This document shows, one piece after another, positions 1 to 8,964 of a stretch of 64,000 nucleotides of DNA. Source of the DNA: CALOCN01 sp942491735. GTDB lineage: Bacteria; Eisenbacteria; RBG-16-71-46; JABDJR01. Location of the stretch: positions 1,240,001 through 1,304,000 of the forward strand of contig CALOCN010000014.1 in the NCBI GenBank assembly GCA_942491735.1, read 5' to 3'. Numbering within the stretch: the first letter of the stretch is position 1; each line of letters opens with the position of its first letter. The notes under the pieces are model-generated. The model saw only the letters and a program-made list of their open reading frames with translations, did no database searches and was not told the DNA's origin. The translations under genes and the position numbers were made by a program.

Positions 1-467
1 AAGAGCTTCCCCAGATGGTCCGCGGCCATGAGCACCGCCTTGTACCCGGCGATGTTGGCCTGGGAGGAAAGGGCATCCATGCTCTGTGCACGGGTGATGC
101 GCGGAATCTGGTCCATGGCGAACGCCGAGATCTTTCCGTGGGCCAGTTTGGAAACGATGTCGGTGTTGTTGAACGGATAGAGGAACGAAAGGAGCAGCGT
201 TCCCTCACCCATCGCCGCCACTTCGTCGGGCGCCGGCGGGTGGAGTTTCAGCACGATGTCCGCGGCCCGGTAGGCGGCGGCGGCATCCGAAGCCAGGGTG
301 GCCCCGGCCGAGTTGAACTCATCGTCGGAGAGGTAGGCGCCAAGGCCGGCCCCGCTTTGCACCGTGATCTGGAAGCCTCGCTTGACGAGCTTCCTCACGG
401 TCTCGGGAACGGCCGCGACCCGCGTCTCGCCGGGGACGGTCTCCTTGGGCACGAAGATCTTGGACAT
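1..467 (-). CDS. pntA: NAD(P) transhydrogenase subunit alpha, N-terminal part (cut by window edge)
   Basis: Reads from ATG at 467 to the left edge (about 155 codons seen). The start MSKIFVPKETVPGETRVAAV and the later stretch MDQIPRITRAQSMDALSSQA are typical of the alpha subunit of proton-translocating Re/Si-specific NAD(P) transhydrogenase, domain I (NAD-binding, alanine-dehydrogenase fold). The enzyme transfers hydride between NAD(H) and NADP(H), coupled to proton movement across the inner membrane. Alanine dehydrogenase is the closest alternative, but the RISRAQ-like/ALSS pattern favours PntA. It is divergent from trxB, an NADPH consumer, across about 260 bases; that functional link is my inference. 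Confidence 0.85.
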   Translation of the reverse strand, partial: MSKIFVPKETVPGETRVAAVPETVRKLVKRGFQITVQSGAGLGAYLSDDEFNSAGATLASDAAAAYRAADIVLKLHPPAPDEVAAMGEGTLLLSFLYPFNNTDIVSKLAHGKISAFAMDQIPRITRAQSMDALSSQANIAGYKAVLMAADHLGKL

Positions 468-726
468 GATCACGGTCCTCGCTGGGTTTTCCGGAGCGGC
501 CGGCCGGAAGGGAGGACCCCCCGGCCGCTGGGCATTCTACGCGGGGTGGGGGGGCGCGTCGTGGGGGCGGGGGTTCGCCCGGCCCGCCGGGCGGTGTAGG
601 ATGATTGGCCGCCCTGGAGGGGTAATGCCTCCGTGTCGTGTCCCCCGGAGGGCCCACCCTTCGTATCCCGGTTCCCGGGGCCCCGAGTGGGGTCCCTGGC
701 GGTCAGATCAGCAAGGAGAGATCGAC

Positions 727-1728
727 GTGTCCCTGCCGACAGAAAAAGTCTTCATTATCGGCTCCGGCCCCGCAGCCTTCACCGCGGCCATCTACGCCGC
801 GCGGGCCGAACTGAACCCCATCGTGTACGAGGGGAGCATCAGCAACGACCGGGGTGAGATTCCCGGGGGTCAGCTCATGACCACCACCGAGGTCGAGAAC
901 TATCCGGGCTTCGCGGACGGGGTTACCGGGCCGGAGCTCATGGACCACCTGCGCAAGCAGGCCACGCGATTCGGCGCGCGGACCCTGTACGAGGACGTGG
1001 TGGAGGCGGACCTGTCCTCGGTCCCGTTCACCCTCAGGACATCCGACGGCAAGGAGCACAAGGCGTTGAGCGTGATCGTGGCCACCGGAGCGAGGGCCAA
1101 GACGCTCGATCCTCCGGGACAGGACACCTTCTGGCAGAACGGGGTGAGCGCCTGTGCGGTCTGTGACGGGGCGCTCCCTCTCTTCCGGGGCAAGCCGCTG
1201 GCCGTGATCGGGGGTGGGGACAGCGCGATGGAAGAGGCGACGTTCCTCACCAAGTACGCGAGCAAGGTCTATGTCGTGCATCGGCGCGACGAGTTCCGGG
1301 CGAGCCGGATCATGCAGCAACGGGTGCTCAACAACCCGAAGATCGAGGTGGTGTGGAACCACGGGGTCGAATCGCTGCACGGAAGCGACGTGCTGGAGCA
1401 GGTCAAGGTCAAGTCCACCGTGGACGGGTCCGTACGGACCCTCGAGGTGGGCGGGCTCTTCTACGCCATCGGCCATGTTCCCAACACCGCGTTTCTCGGC
1501 GGTCAGCTGGATACGGACGAGACCGGGTACCTGGTGCTCAAGGAGGGTCAGGAGACCAACGTGAAGGGCGTGTTCGCCGCCGGGGACGTGCACGACAGCC
1601 GGTATCGCCAGGCCATCACCGCGGCGGGCGCCGGGTGCGCCGCGGCCCTGGATGCGGAGCACTACCTGCAGGGGCTGGCCGAGGAGCGTCCGGAGCTGTT
1701 CACGGACGCGGCCCCCGCGGGGGCCTGA
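727..1728 (+). CDS. trxB: Thioredoxin reductase
   Basis: 333 residues, normal for the family. Uses NADPH to reduce thioredoxin in the cytosol through FAD. The N-terminal FAD motif IIGSGPAAFTAA is at residues 10-21, the redox pair C143-A-V-C146 sits in the CAVCDGA context, the NADPH site shows GGGDSAMEEA followed by HRRDEFRAS, and the C-terminal FAD motif is VFAAGDVHD. The reading frame is open further upstream, but GTG at 727 is chosen because AAGGAGAG lies 7 bases before it (712-719) and homology begins right there. A GC-rich stem-loop follows the stop. Confidence 0.95.
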   Translation: MSLPTEKVFIIGSGPAAFTAAIYAARAELNPIVYEGSISNDRGEIPGGQLMTTTEVENYPGFADGVTGPELMDHLRKQATRFGARTLYEDVVEADLSSVPFTLRTSDGKEHKALSVIVATGARAKTLDPPGQDTFWQNGVSACAVCDGALPLFRGKPLAVIGGGDSAMEEATFLTKYASKVYVVHRRDEFRASRIMQQRVLNNPKIEVVWNHGVESLHGSDVLEQVKVKSTVDGSVRTLEVGGLFYAIGHVPNTAFLGGQLDTDETGYLVLKEGQETNVKGVFAAGDVHDSRYRQAITAAGAGCAAALDAEHYLQGLAEERPELFTDAAPAGA

Positions 1729-1731
1729 GGT

Positions 1732-1761
1732 CACGGCCGGGACGAGCCCGCCCCGGCCGTG
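1732..1761. terminator. Stem-loop between convergent trxB and barrel gene
   Basis: A perfect 10-bp inverted repeat (CACGGCCGGG / CCCGGCCGTG) with a 10-base loop, located just after trxB and before the end of the opposing gene. There is no T-run on either side, so it would be an atypical intrinsic terminator. Position between convergent genes supports a transcription-end role. Confidence 0.5.
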
Positions 1762-1773
1762 GAAAGCCCGGGT

Positions 1774-2262
1774 CTACTTGGCGTCGCCGTCCCCGCCGCC
1801 CAGTTCGAACAGGATGCCGCCCTGGATGACGAATCCGTCGTAGTCCGAGATGACGTACTTGCCTTCGATGAAGAACCGGTGCGCGGTCCGGCCCAGGAGT
1901 TCGACTCCTCCGCCGAGGTTCACCCCGACCTCGCCCGACCCGAGCCCGGTGGCGTACTGGATCCCGCCCAGACCGTAGGCGTTCAGGCCCTTGCCGCCGA
2001 TGAACTTCATGTGGAGGTCCCCGTTGAGCGTGGTCCAGGTGCCGCTGCCCAGGTAGACGTTGATGTTGGGAACGATGCGCAGCCGGGGGGTAAAGCCGAA
2101 CACGCCCCTTCCGTGGATGCCGACGTCGCCGGCGTTGGTCTGGTAGGCCAACCCCCCGCCCAGGGTGGTGTCGGCCGAAGCCGAGCCGGGAATGAGGGTC
2201 GCGACGGCGAGGGTCATCGCACAAAGCGCGGCGGCGAGAAGCAATCGAGGACGTCGATGCAT
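1774..2262 (-). CDS. Small outer-membrane beta-barrel-like secreted protein
   Basis: 162 residues. The start is ATG 2262, with AAGGAG about 7 bases upstream; the frame is open above it but without a ribosome site. Residues 1-31 form a signal peptide ending SASA. The rest is glycine-rich with alternating hydrophobic residues (GGGLAYQTN, INVYLGSGTW, GGVELLG, GGILFELGGG), as in small outer-membrane barrels of the OmpW/OmpX or porin-family type. No specific family is recognised. Likely a single-gene unit, convergent with trxB. Confidence 0.65.
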   Translation of the reverse strand: MHRRPRLLLAAALCAMTLAVATLIPGSASADTTLGGGLAYQTNAGDVGIHGRGVFGFTPRLRIVPNINVYLGSGTWTTLNGDLHMKFIGGKGLNAYGLGGIQYATGLGSGEVGVNLGGGVELLGRTAHRFFIEGKYVISDYDGFVIQGGILFELGGGDGDAK

Positions 2263-2299
2263 GGCGTCTCCTTCGTGGGTTTGGAACAAGCGAGGCGGG

Positions 2300-3583
2300 T
2301 CAGCCTGCGGGGGTGATGGTTCCCCGGCATTCCCCGAAACCGATGCGATAGCCGACTCCCTGGCACCATCCGCGCAGGATCACCGTATCTCCGTCCTGGA
2401 GGAACTTGCGGGTCTCCCCATTCGGCAGCTCGATGGGCTTGGTGCCCCGCCAGGTGAGCTCGAGCAGGCTCCCGAACGAGTCCTCGGTGGGGCCGGACAC
2501 GGTTCCGGAACCATAGAGATCACCGGGGCGGATGTTGGTGCCGTTGACGGTCTGGTGGGCGAGTTGCTGATAGATGGTCCAGTACATGCGTCGGAAGTTG
2601 GTGTGGGCGATCCGGACCGGGTCGTCCAGTGACGGGGTGAGCAGCAGGACCTCGAGCTCGATGTCATAGGCCCCCGGTTCCGGCTCGCGAAGGTAGGGAA
2701 GCACCGGCGGCTCCTGCTTGGGCTGATCCACCCGGAACGGCTCCAGCGCGTCCAGGGAGACCACCCAGGGAGAGATCGTGGTCCCGAAGGACTTGCCCAG
2801 GAACGGCCCCAGCGGGACGTACTCCCATTTCTGGATGTCGCGGGCACTCCAGTCATTGAGCAGCACCATGCCGCAGATGTGGGCGGGAGTGCGTTCGATG
2901 GGAATCGGTTCCCCGAGCGCGGTAGGCAGGCCGGTGAGGAACCCCATCTCGAGTTCGATATCGAGAAGCCGGGACGGACCAAAGGACGGCAGCTCGGCGT
3001 CGTCCGCCTTGGTCTGTCCGTGCGGGCGTTTGATGGGTGTTCCGGAGACCACCACCGAACTGGCCCGCCCGTTGTACCCCACCGGAATGTGGCGCCAATT
3101 GGGAAGGAGCGCGTTCTTGGGATCGCGGAACATCTTTCCCATGTTGGTGGCGTGTTCGATCGAGGAATAGAAATCGGTGTAGTCGGCGATTGCCGCCGGG
3201 AGCAGGAGTTCCACCGCTTCGAGATCATGGACCGCGGGGATCACCCGCTTGCGTTCCGGGGGTGCGTCACCGCCCCGCTCCGCCAGCAGATCCGAGAGCC
3301 GGTCCCGAACCTCGCTCCATGCCGCGCGCCCCAGGCCCATGAACGCGTTGAGGGACTCCCCGGCGAAGACCCCCTGCCCCCCCGCGAGGGTCCCTTCGAA
3401 GAGGCCCTCGTGGTCCAGGGCAGCGAGATCGACCACGGAGTTCCCGATGGCCATCCCCACCCGTGCCGTTTCCCCGGAAGGCCGGAAGACGCCGAAGGGC
3501 AGGTTCTGGATGGGAAAGTCGGAGTGTTCGGGGACCGGGATCCACGAGCGGAGCGAGGGGTCGTGCGTATGGTGATGCGTCAT
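2300..3583 (-). CDS. fahA: Fumarylacetoacetase
   Basis: 427 residues, the size of bacterial and animal FAH. It hydrolyses fumarylacetoacetate to fumarate and acetoacetate, the last step of tyrosine/homogentisate breakdown. Visible active-site stretches are DFYSSIEHATNMGKMFRD (metal-binding Asp and catalytic His), IELEMGFL, and LLNDWSARDIQKWEYVPLG followed by GKSFGTTISPW. ATG 3583 begins MTHHHTHD and overlaps the stop of the upstream gene as ATGA, so the pair is translationally coupled. AAGGAA lies 4 bases before the start. No other tyrosine-degradation gene is in the window. Confidence 0.95.
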   Translation of the reverse strand: MTHHHTHDPSLRSWIPVPEHSDFPIQNLPFGVFRPSGETARVGMAIGNSVVDLAALDHEGLFEGTLAGGQGVFAGESLNAFMGLGRAAWSEVRDRLSDLLAERGGDAPPERKRVIPAVHDLEAVELLLPAAIADYTDFYSSIEHATNMGKMFRDPKNALLPNWRHIPVGYNGRASSVVVSGTPIKRPHGQTKADDAELPSFGPSRLLDIELEMGFLTGLPTALGEPIPIERTPAHICGMVLLNDWSARDIQKWEYVPLGPFLGKSFGTTISPWVVSLDALEPFRVDQPKQEPPVLPYLREPEPGAYDIELEVLLLTPSLDDPVRIAHTNFRRMYWTIYQQLAHQTVNGTNIRPGDLYGSGTVSGPTEDSFGSLLELTWRGTKPIELPNGETRKFLQDGDTVILRGWCQGVGYRIGFGECRGTITPAG

Positions 3584-4593
3584 CGGGTTCCTTGGGACGG
3601 GGTCTGCCCCGGGGGAGGTGTGGGGAGGAGTCCCATGCGGTGGAGATCTTCCCAGGGCTCCTCGAAGCTGCAGCTCCCGAACGAGATGGCAAAGGACTTC
3701 CGGGCTTCCCGCAGCGGCCCCGCTCCCAGGTCCAGGCCCCTCCAGTTCAGTGAGGCATCCTGGAAGCCGAATGCGGTTGGGTCCTCGTCGCGAATGAGAT
3801 CCCGCAACGACTCGGACTCGATCCGTCGATGCCAGAGCAGTGCGGCTCCCACGAACACGTTGAGGAATCCGTGCAGGGAACCCAGGCCGGGATCCGGGTG
3901 GCGCAAGGGATGATGGAGCCCGGCCGTGGCCTTGAAGGGAACCCCGGCATCCCGGGCTTCCAGCAGGAAACCGGCCACCGCGTCGGGATGGGGAATGGCC
4001 TCGGGGGTGACCCCGCCGGTGCGGACCTTCAGCCCGAAGGTGACCGGCGAGCCCGGGTTGTGATCGGCAACGGCACTGGCCACCTGGCGATGACGCTCCG
4101 GCCAGTCCGCCACGAAATCCAGTTCGAAGAAGACCGAGGCGGGGGAGTGTTCCGCCGTACCCAGCAGCGTGGTGGCCGACTGCAGGAACCCGGCGAGTTC
4201 TTCCCGCGTACCTGCCTCGTGGAGCGCCGCGGGGAACCGCACCTCGATGGCGTCGGTTCGGGCCGTTGTTCCCGATCGCCCGTGGAAGGCGTCGAGGGTT
4301 TCGATGTCCCCGGTCAGCGCGGCAAGGAACTCCGTCGCGCGATCGCCCCCGGTGGCGAGGACACTGAGTTCCCAGGGGTTGGCGGAATCGAGCCGGTCCC
4401 CTGCCGCGGACCCGAACTCCTGGAGCCGGGATACGGGGCAGATGAAACGTCCCAGCATCCAGGCGAGCGGGGAAACCCGATAGCGTGCGTAGTTCGACAC
4501 CGCCGGGGACATGTCCAACCCGGCGGGGGGAAACAGCCCCGCATAGTCGACAAGACCGGTCATCAAAACACGCAGGCTCTCGTTCACGATCAT
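3580..4593 (-). CDS. Conserved protein of unknown function coupled to fumarylacetoacetase
   Basis: 337 residues from ATG 4593 (GGAG 5 bases upstream); begins MIVNESLRVLMTGLVDYAGL. The stretch DYAGLFPPAGLDM...NYARYR resembles uncharacterised proteins that I recall beside fumarylacetoacetase and homogentisate genes in several phyla. No catalytic motif can be named. The C-terminal part (GLKVRTGG, ATAGLHHPLR, GFLNVFVGAALL) suggests alternating beta/alpha segments, possibly a TIM-barrel, which is inference. ATGA overlap with fahA points to a role linked to aromatic or tyrosine catabolism. Confidence 0.6.
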   Translation of the reverse strand: MIVNESLRVLMTGLVDYAGLFPPAGLDMSPAVSNYARYRVSPLAWMLGRFICPVSRLQEFGSAAGDRLDSANPWELSVLATGGDRATEFLAALTGDIETLDAFHGRSGTTARTDAIEVRFPAALHEAGTREELAGFLQSATTLLGTAEHSPASVFFELDFVADWPERHRQVASAVADHNPGSPVTFGLKVRTGGVTPEAIPHPDAVAGFLLEARDAGVPFKATAGLHHPLRHPDPGLGSLHGFLNVFVGAALLWHRRIESESLRDLIRDEDPTAFGFQDASLNWRGLDLGAGPLREARKSFAISFGSCSFEEPWEDLHRMGLLPTPPPGQTPSQGTR

Positions 4594-4742
4594 CACGCTC
4601 CATGGCGAGGGAAAAACCGCAGGGAGTATACCTCCATGGGCGCGCGCGGGGAACGCGTCGTCTCGCCACAGGTGCGGGTACAGGAGTACACTCGGGCGCG
4701 GAGTCGCATGGGGCGATGACACCGCCGACGCGGGAGGTTCAG

Positions 4743-5750
4743 GTGAAGACGGCGCCGCTGGGTGAGAGTGGACTACGGTGTCCCCGGGTGGTTCTTGGCG
4801 CATGGGCGTACGGGGGTTGGTACTGGGGCCCCAGCGACGACGCCACCGCGATACGGGCGGTTCATCAGGCGATCGACCTCGGAATGAACGCCATCGACAC
4901 CGCGCCGGTCTACGGGTTCGGTCGCTCCGAGGAAGTGGTGGGTCGGGCGCTCGAGGGCAGGCGGGACCGGGCCCTCGTCTTCACCAAGTGCGGCCTCCGG
5001 TGGGACTCCACCGAAGGGGCGTTCGACTTCGACATGGTCATGCCGGACGGCGCGAGCCATGCCATCCATCGCAATCTGCGTCCGGAGTCCGTGCGCGCGG
5101 AGTGCGAGGCGAGCCTGCGGCGTCTGGGAATCGAGACCATCGACCTTCTCCAGTGCCATTGGCCCGATCCCGGCACGCCCATCCCCGAAACCATGGGGGC
5201 GATGCGGGAACTGCACCGCGAGGGGAAGATCCGGGCGGTCGGGGTTTCCAATTTCTCGGTGGAGCAGCTCGACGAGACCATCGGTTCGCTGGGTGATGTT
5301 CCCCTGGCCAGCACCCAGCCGAGGTACAGTCTGCTCAACCGGGTGGTGGAACGGGACGTCCTGCCCTGGTGTCGCGAACGCGGGGTGGGCGTGATCGTCT
5401 ACTCACCCATCGAACAGGGACTGCTCTCGGGGAAGGTCACCGCCGATCGCACTTTTGACGAGGGAGACCTTCGCCCCACCCGCAAGTTGTTCCGCCCGGA
5501 ACATCGCGAGGCCATCAACGACGTGGTCCGGGATCACCTGATCCCCCTTGCGCAGTCCCATGGCGCCACGCCGGTCCAGGTCGCGATCGCCTGGGTCGTG
5601 CATCAACCCGGGATGACCGCGGCCATCGTGGGAACCCGTACCCCGCAACAGGCGCGTGAGAACGCCGCCGCCGGAGATCTCGAACTGACACCGGATGATG
5701 TGCGTCGTCTGTCGGAAGCCTTCGGCGCCCTGGAGGTGGCCAAGCCATGA
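4743..5750 (+). CDS. Aldo/keto reductase
   Basis: 335 residues. NADPH-dependent carbonyl reductase with the TIM-barrel AKR fold: the catalytic Asp/Tyr pair appears in NAIDTAPVYGFGRSEE, the Lys in VFTKCG, and the His region in DLLQCHWPDP. GVSNFS and VGTRTPQQARENA are the family cofactor stretches. GTG 4743 is preferred because GGGAGG ends 5 bases before it; an in-frame ATG at 4716 has no ribosome site. The stop overlaps the next ATG (ATGA), so it is co-translated with the cytochrome gene. Its place at the head of an electron-transfer operon is unexplained. Confidence 0.88.
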   Translation: MKTAPLGESGLRCPRVVLGAWAYGGWYWGPSDDATAIRAVHQAIDLGMNAIDTAPVYGFGRSEEVVGRALEGRRDRALVFTKCGLRWDSTEGAFDFDMVMPDGASHAIHRNLRPESVRAECEASLRRLGIETIDLLQCHWPDPGTPIPETMGAMRELHREGKIRAVGVSNFSVEQLDETIGSLGDVPLASTQPRYSLLNRVVERDVLPWCRERGVGVIVYSPIEQGLLSGKVTADRTFDEGDLRPTRKLFRPEHREAINDVVRDHLIPLAQSHGATPVQVAIAWVVHQPGMTAAIVGTRTPQQARENAAAGDLELTPDDVRRLSEAFGALEVAKP

Positions 5751-7252
5751 AAGCCTTTCCCAAGTCCTCCTACAACCCGATCTCCCTCCTCGGGGCGGGA
5801 TTCGCCCTGTTCGCCCTGGCCGCGATCGTCATCCTCTACTTCATGGACAACTTCGCCCACGGGTCCAATCCGTACCTGGGCGCGGTCCTGTTCTTCCTCT
5901 TCCCGGCGGTGCTGGTTTTCGGGTTGCTTCTCATTCCGGTCGGGATGTGGCGGGAGCGTCGGCGCAAGGATCGGACCCCGATCACCATCGACTTCGGCAA
6001 GGCGCAGCACCGCAATGCCGCACTGCTCTTTGTCGTGGGTACCAGCATCTTCCTCTTTCTCACCACCCTGGGCATGTACGGCGGCTACGAGTACATGGAG
6101 TCGAACAGCTTCTGCGGCGAGGTGTGCCACGCCATCATGGAACCCGAGTTCGTCGCGCACCAGGCCGGCGTCCACGCCGAGGTGCATTGCGTGGAGTGTC
6201 ATATCCGCCCCGGCGCGGACTGGTACATGAAAGCGAAGCTGAACGGGGCCCGGCAGCTTGTCGAGGCGGTCCGAGGCACCTACCACAAGCCGGTTCCCAC
6301 ACCGGTGGAGGTGCTCCCTCCCGACGAGGTGGTCTGCCTGCAGTGCCACTGGACCCAGAAGCGCCACCATAGCCCGGGGAAAGTGGTCGACTACTTCCTC
6401 GGGGACCGGAACAACACCCACTGGCAGATCAAGATGCTCAACCTGGTCGGCGGTCCCTCCGCGGATCTGGGTGAGGATGCCGAAGGGGCCCATTGGCATC
6501 TCGATCAGGAGATCACCTATGTGGCCGCGGATCGACAGCGTCTCATCTTCGATCAGGTGACCTGGGTCCAGGACGGGGAGACCCGGGTGTATACCCGGTC
6601 CGGAGCCCCGCTCCCCGCGGACACCCTGGCCGCCAGGGAGGCCGAACACCGGCTGCGGACCATGGCCTGCCTGGACTGTCACAATCGGCCGGCCCATCGC
6701 TTCGTAAGTCCCATGAAGGCGGTGGACCAGGCCATGGCCGCGGGACGGATCAGCCCCGAGACCCCCTGGATCAAGCGACAGGCGGTGCTCGCCCTCTCCA
6801 ACGAGTTCGAGACCGTGGAGGGGGCCCTGGCATCCATCGACCGGGAACTGCGGGAGTTCTACGACAAGAACGGGATCCCCCTCCCCGAGGCCAGCGTGGA
6901 GGAGGTGAAGCGGATCTACACCGCCAACACCTTCCCGGGCATGCGGGTGCGCTGGGACCGCTATCCGGAGCACAACGGGCATCTGGAATCTCCCGGTTGT
7001 TTCCGTTGTCACGGTTCCGACCTGCGCACCGCGGCGGGGGAGACCATCAGCAACGAGTGCAACCTGTGCCATCTGATCGTGGACCAGGGACGCCCGGAGC
7101 TGAGTTCGGGCTGGGTTGCCCTGGCCGGGAGCGATTTTCACCACCCCATCAATGTCGATGACCCGGACCTGGTGATGCGCTGCACGGAGTGTCATGTGGG
7201 GGACGGAGCGGTCTACGAAGGGCTGCTTGAGGCCGACGTCGAGGAGGATTGA
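5747..7252 (+). CDS. Membrane-anchored multihaem cytochrome c (NapC/NirT-like), 7 haem sites
   Basis: 501 residues. Three hydrophobic segments at about 11-33, 43-67 and 90-110 anchor it in the inner membrane; the rest should be periplasmic. Six CXXCH sites are seen (CVECH, CLQCH, CLDCH, CFRCH, CNLCH, CTECH), plus an N-terminal CGEVCH (CX3CH) in the context SFCGEVCHAIMEPE, the position of the first haem of NapC/NrfH quinol dehydrogenases, with a following Met. Likely role: oxidise (or reduce) the quinone pool and pass electrons to periplasmic cytochromes. First of four cytochromes in the run; overlaps the reductase gene by 4 bases. Confidence 0.88.
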   Translation: MKAFPKSSYNPISLLGAGFALFALAAIVILYFMDNFAHGSNPYLGAVLFFLFPAVLVFGLLLIPVGMWRERRRKDRTPITIDFGKAQHRNAALLFVVGTSIFLFLTTLGMYGGYEYMESNSFCGEVCHAIMEPEFVAHQAGVHAEVHCVECHIRPGADWYMKAKLNGARQLVEAVRGTYHKPVPTPVEVLPPDEVVCLQCHWTQKRHHSPGKVVDYFLGDRNNTHWQIKMLNLVGGPSADLGEDAEGAHWHLDQEITYVAADRQRLIFDQVTWVQDGETRVYTRSGAPLPADTLAAREAEHRLRTMACLDCHNRPAHRFVSPMKAVDQAMAAGRISPETPWIKRQAVLALSNEFETVEGALASIDRELREFYDKNGIPLPEASVEEVKRIYTANTFPGMRVRWDRYPEHNGHLESPGCFRCHGSDLRTAAGETISNECNLCHLIVDQGRPELSSGWVALAGSDFHHPINVDDPDLVMRCTECHVGDGAVYEGLLEADVEED

Positions 7253-7434
7253 CCTTCCACTCGAGTCCGTCCTTGATAAAGAAGACATAACCGATAAGAA
7301 GATCCTATTTGTTTATTGGACAATGGATTACGAGGTCGGATCCCGGTTTACTTACCGCATTTGTCGTGATATCAAAGGAGCGTTGGATTCCAAAAACCCG
7401 AGCCGGCCGCTGCCAGGCTCATGCGAGGCTTCCG

Positions 7435-8847
7435 ATGAAACCGAATATCTTCGGCCCGACCCTTCTAGCCGCCACGCTCCTCCTGGGGCTGTCCTTGATC
7501 CTGACCGGTTGCACCGAGACCGAGGAGGTGGTGGTTCCTCCCTACGACGATCCCCCCGCCGGGGCCGAGGACTTCCTTGGCTACAGTCGCGAAGGCGCGG
7601 CCTTGACCACCTGCGGCAACTGCCATGCCGGCGTGCAGGCCCGTTGGGAGAACGAGGACGCCAACGGGGAAGTCCAGGGACACGCCGCCGCCTGGAAGGG
7701 ACTCCAGGACAGCGGCTATGCCCAGGCCTTCTGCGAGGACTGCCATGCCACCGGCGCGCTGGGCAACAGCACGGAGAGCGGCGGCTACGCCGGCGCTCCC
7801 GAGGCCCGGTACTACGACGTCCAGTGCGAGGCCTGTCACGGCCCGGGGCTGGATCACGTGATGAACCCGGACGACAACAAGGTCGAGGTGAGCATCGACG
7901 TGAGCGACGATCCGCTGCTGCGTTGTGGTCAGTGCCACAACGGCTCGCACCATGGCTTCGTCAACGAGTGGGCCATGTCCCGCCACGCCAACGTCAACGG
8001 TAACGCGGGAGGCCGCGAGGATTGCCAGCCCTGCCATACGGCCCAGGGCGCGTTGGCCTCCTTCGGCGTGGACAGCGACTACGCCGAGAAGGACCAGGCC
8101 GAGCAGCTGCCCATCGTCTGCGTGGTCTGTCACGATCCGCACGGGACCTCGAACCCGGGCAACATGCGGTTCCCGCTCAACGCGGCAAGCAAAGAGAACA
8201 ACATGTGCATCAAGTGCCACCACAAACGGGCCGAGCCCGATGAAGGTGGCCGGGGTCCCCACTCCCCCGAGGGACCGCTGGTGCTGGGTGAGGAGGTGGG
8301 CTGGTGGCCTCCCGGGTTCGTGCCTCCCACGGACGCAATTCGCGGGAGCCACGGCAGCGAGCGCAACACCAACCTGTGCGCCACCTGTCACGTGTCGTCC
8401 CGCGAGGTCACCGATGCCGAGACCGGGGACTTCATCGTCAACGCGGTGGGGCACTCCTTCAAGGCCATCCCCTGTGTCGACGTCAACGGGGTTCCGTTGC
8501 CGCCCGATCAGCAGGACTGTGATGTCAGCGACCGCAGCTTTGCCAGCTGCGTCAGCTCCGGCTGCCACGCGGACGAGACCGCGGCGCGGTCGGCTTGGGT
8601 TTCCACCGAGGCGGACCTCCTGGCTTCGGCCGACGAGTTGGAAGCCCTTCTCGACCAGGTGGACGAGGCCGAGTTCGAGCCGGGCACCGTGGCCAAGGGA
8701 GCCGAGTTCAACATGGAACTGGCTCGCCACCCCGGAACCGCCGCTCACAACTCGTTCCTGATGCGCCTGCTCCTTACCGAGACCAAGACTGCCGTCAGGG
8801 ACGAATACGGAGTATCCTCACCACGGGTCCTTCTGGAAGATGAGTAG
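7435..8847 (+). CDS. Nonahaem cytochrome c lipoprotein
   Basis: 470 residues. The start is ATG 7435, with GAGG 6 bases upstream. A signal peptide ends in a lipobox LTGC (Cys26), so it should be lipid-anchored, probably to the outer membrane. Eight CXXCH motifs (CGNCH, CEDCH, CEACH, CGQCH, CQPCH, CVVCH, CIKCH, CATCH) and one CX4CH (CVSSGCH) give nine predicted haems. The arrangement resembles the cytochrome c554/OmcA-like multihaem families but I cannot name one. It follows a 182-base A+T-richer gap, so it may have its own promoter. Candidate surface or periplasm-facing lipoprotein of the conduit. Confidence 0.87.
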   Translation: MKPNIFGPTLLAATLLLGLSLILTGCTETEEVVVPPYDDPPAGAEDFLGYSREGAALTTCGNCHAGVQARWENEDANGEVQGHAAAWKGLQDSGYAQAFCEDCHATGALGNSTESGGYAGAPEARYYDVQCEACHGPGLDHVMNPDDNKVEVSIDVSDDPLLRCGQCHNGSHHGFVNEWAMSRHANVNGNAGGREDCQPCHTAQGALASFGVDSDYAEKDQAEQLPIVCVVCHDPHGTSNPGNMRFPLNAASKENNMCIKCHHKRAEPDEGGRGPHSPEGPLVLGEEVGWWPPGFVPPTDAIRGSHGSERNTNLCATCHVSSREVTDAETGDFIVNAVGHSFKAIPCVDVNGVPLPPDQQDCDVSDRSFASCVSSGCHADETAARSAWVSTEADLLASADELEALLDQVDEAEFEPGTVAKGAEFNMELARHPGTAAHNSFLMRLLLTETKTAVRDEYGVSSPRVLLEDE

Positions 8848-8911
8848 CCCGCTTCGGGGTTGACTCCCGTCACGGATCACCAGGGTCCGTGGCTCGCTAA
8901 CCGGCTGGACG

Positions 8912-8935
8912 GGCCCGCGGCACACGCCGCGGGCC
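8912..8935. other. GC-rich perfect stem-loop between two cytochrome genes
   Basis: GGCCCGCGG / CCGCGGGCC, 9 bp with a 6-base loop, in the 117-base gap between the nonahaem and 13-haem genes. There is no T-run. It could be an RNA stabiliser, a partial terminator giving unequal expression, or a protein site. Confidence 0.4.
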
Positions 8936-8964
8936 TCGTCGCGAGGGGTTGAACGGTCGCCGTC

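Noticed and set aside
7253..7434. c-di-GMP (GEMM) riboswitch or clear promoter before the lipoprotein cytochrome
   Set aside because: The gap is A+T-richer, with TTGATA at 7273, but no -10 at proper spacing and no GEMM core sequence could be found.
5603..8748. Long minus-strand reading frames opposite the cytochrome genes
   Set aside because: They lie antisense to clear multihaem genes, have no recognisable domains, and are a side effect of high GC content.
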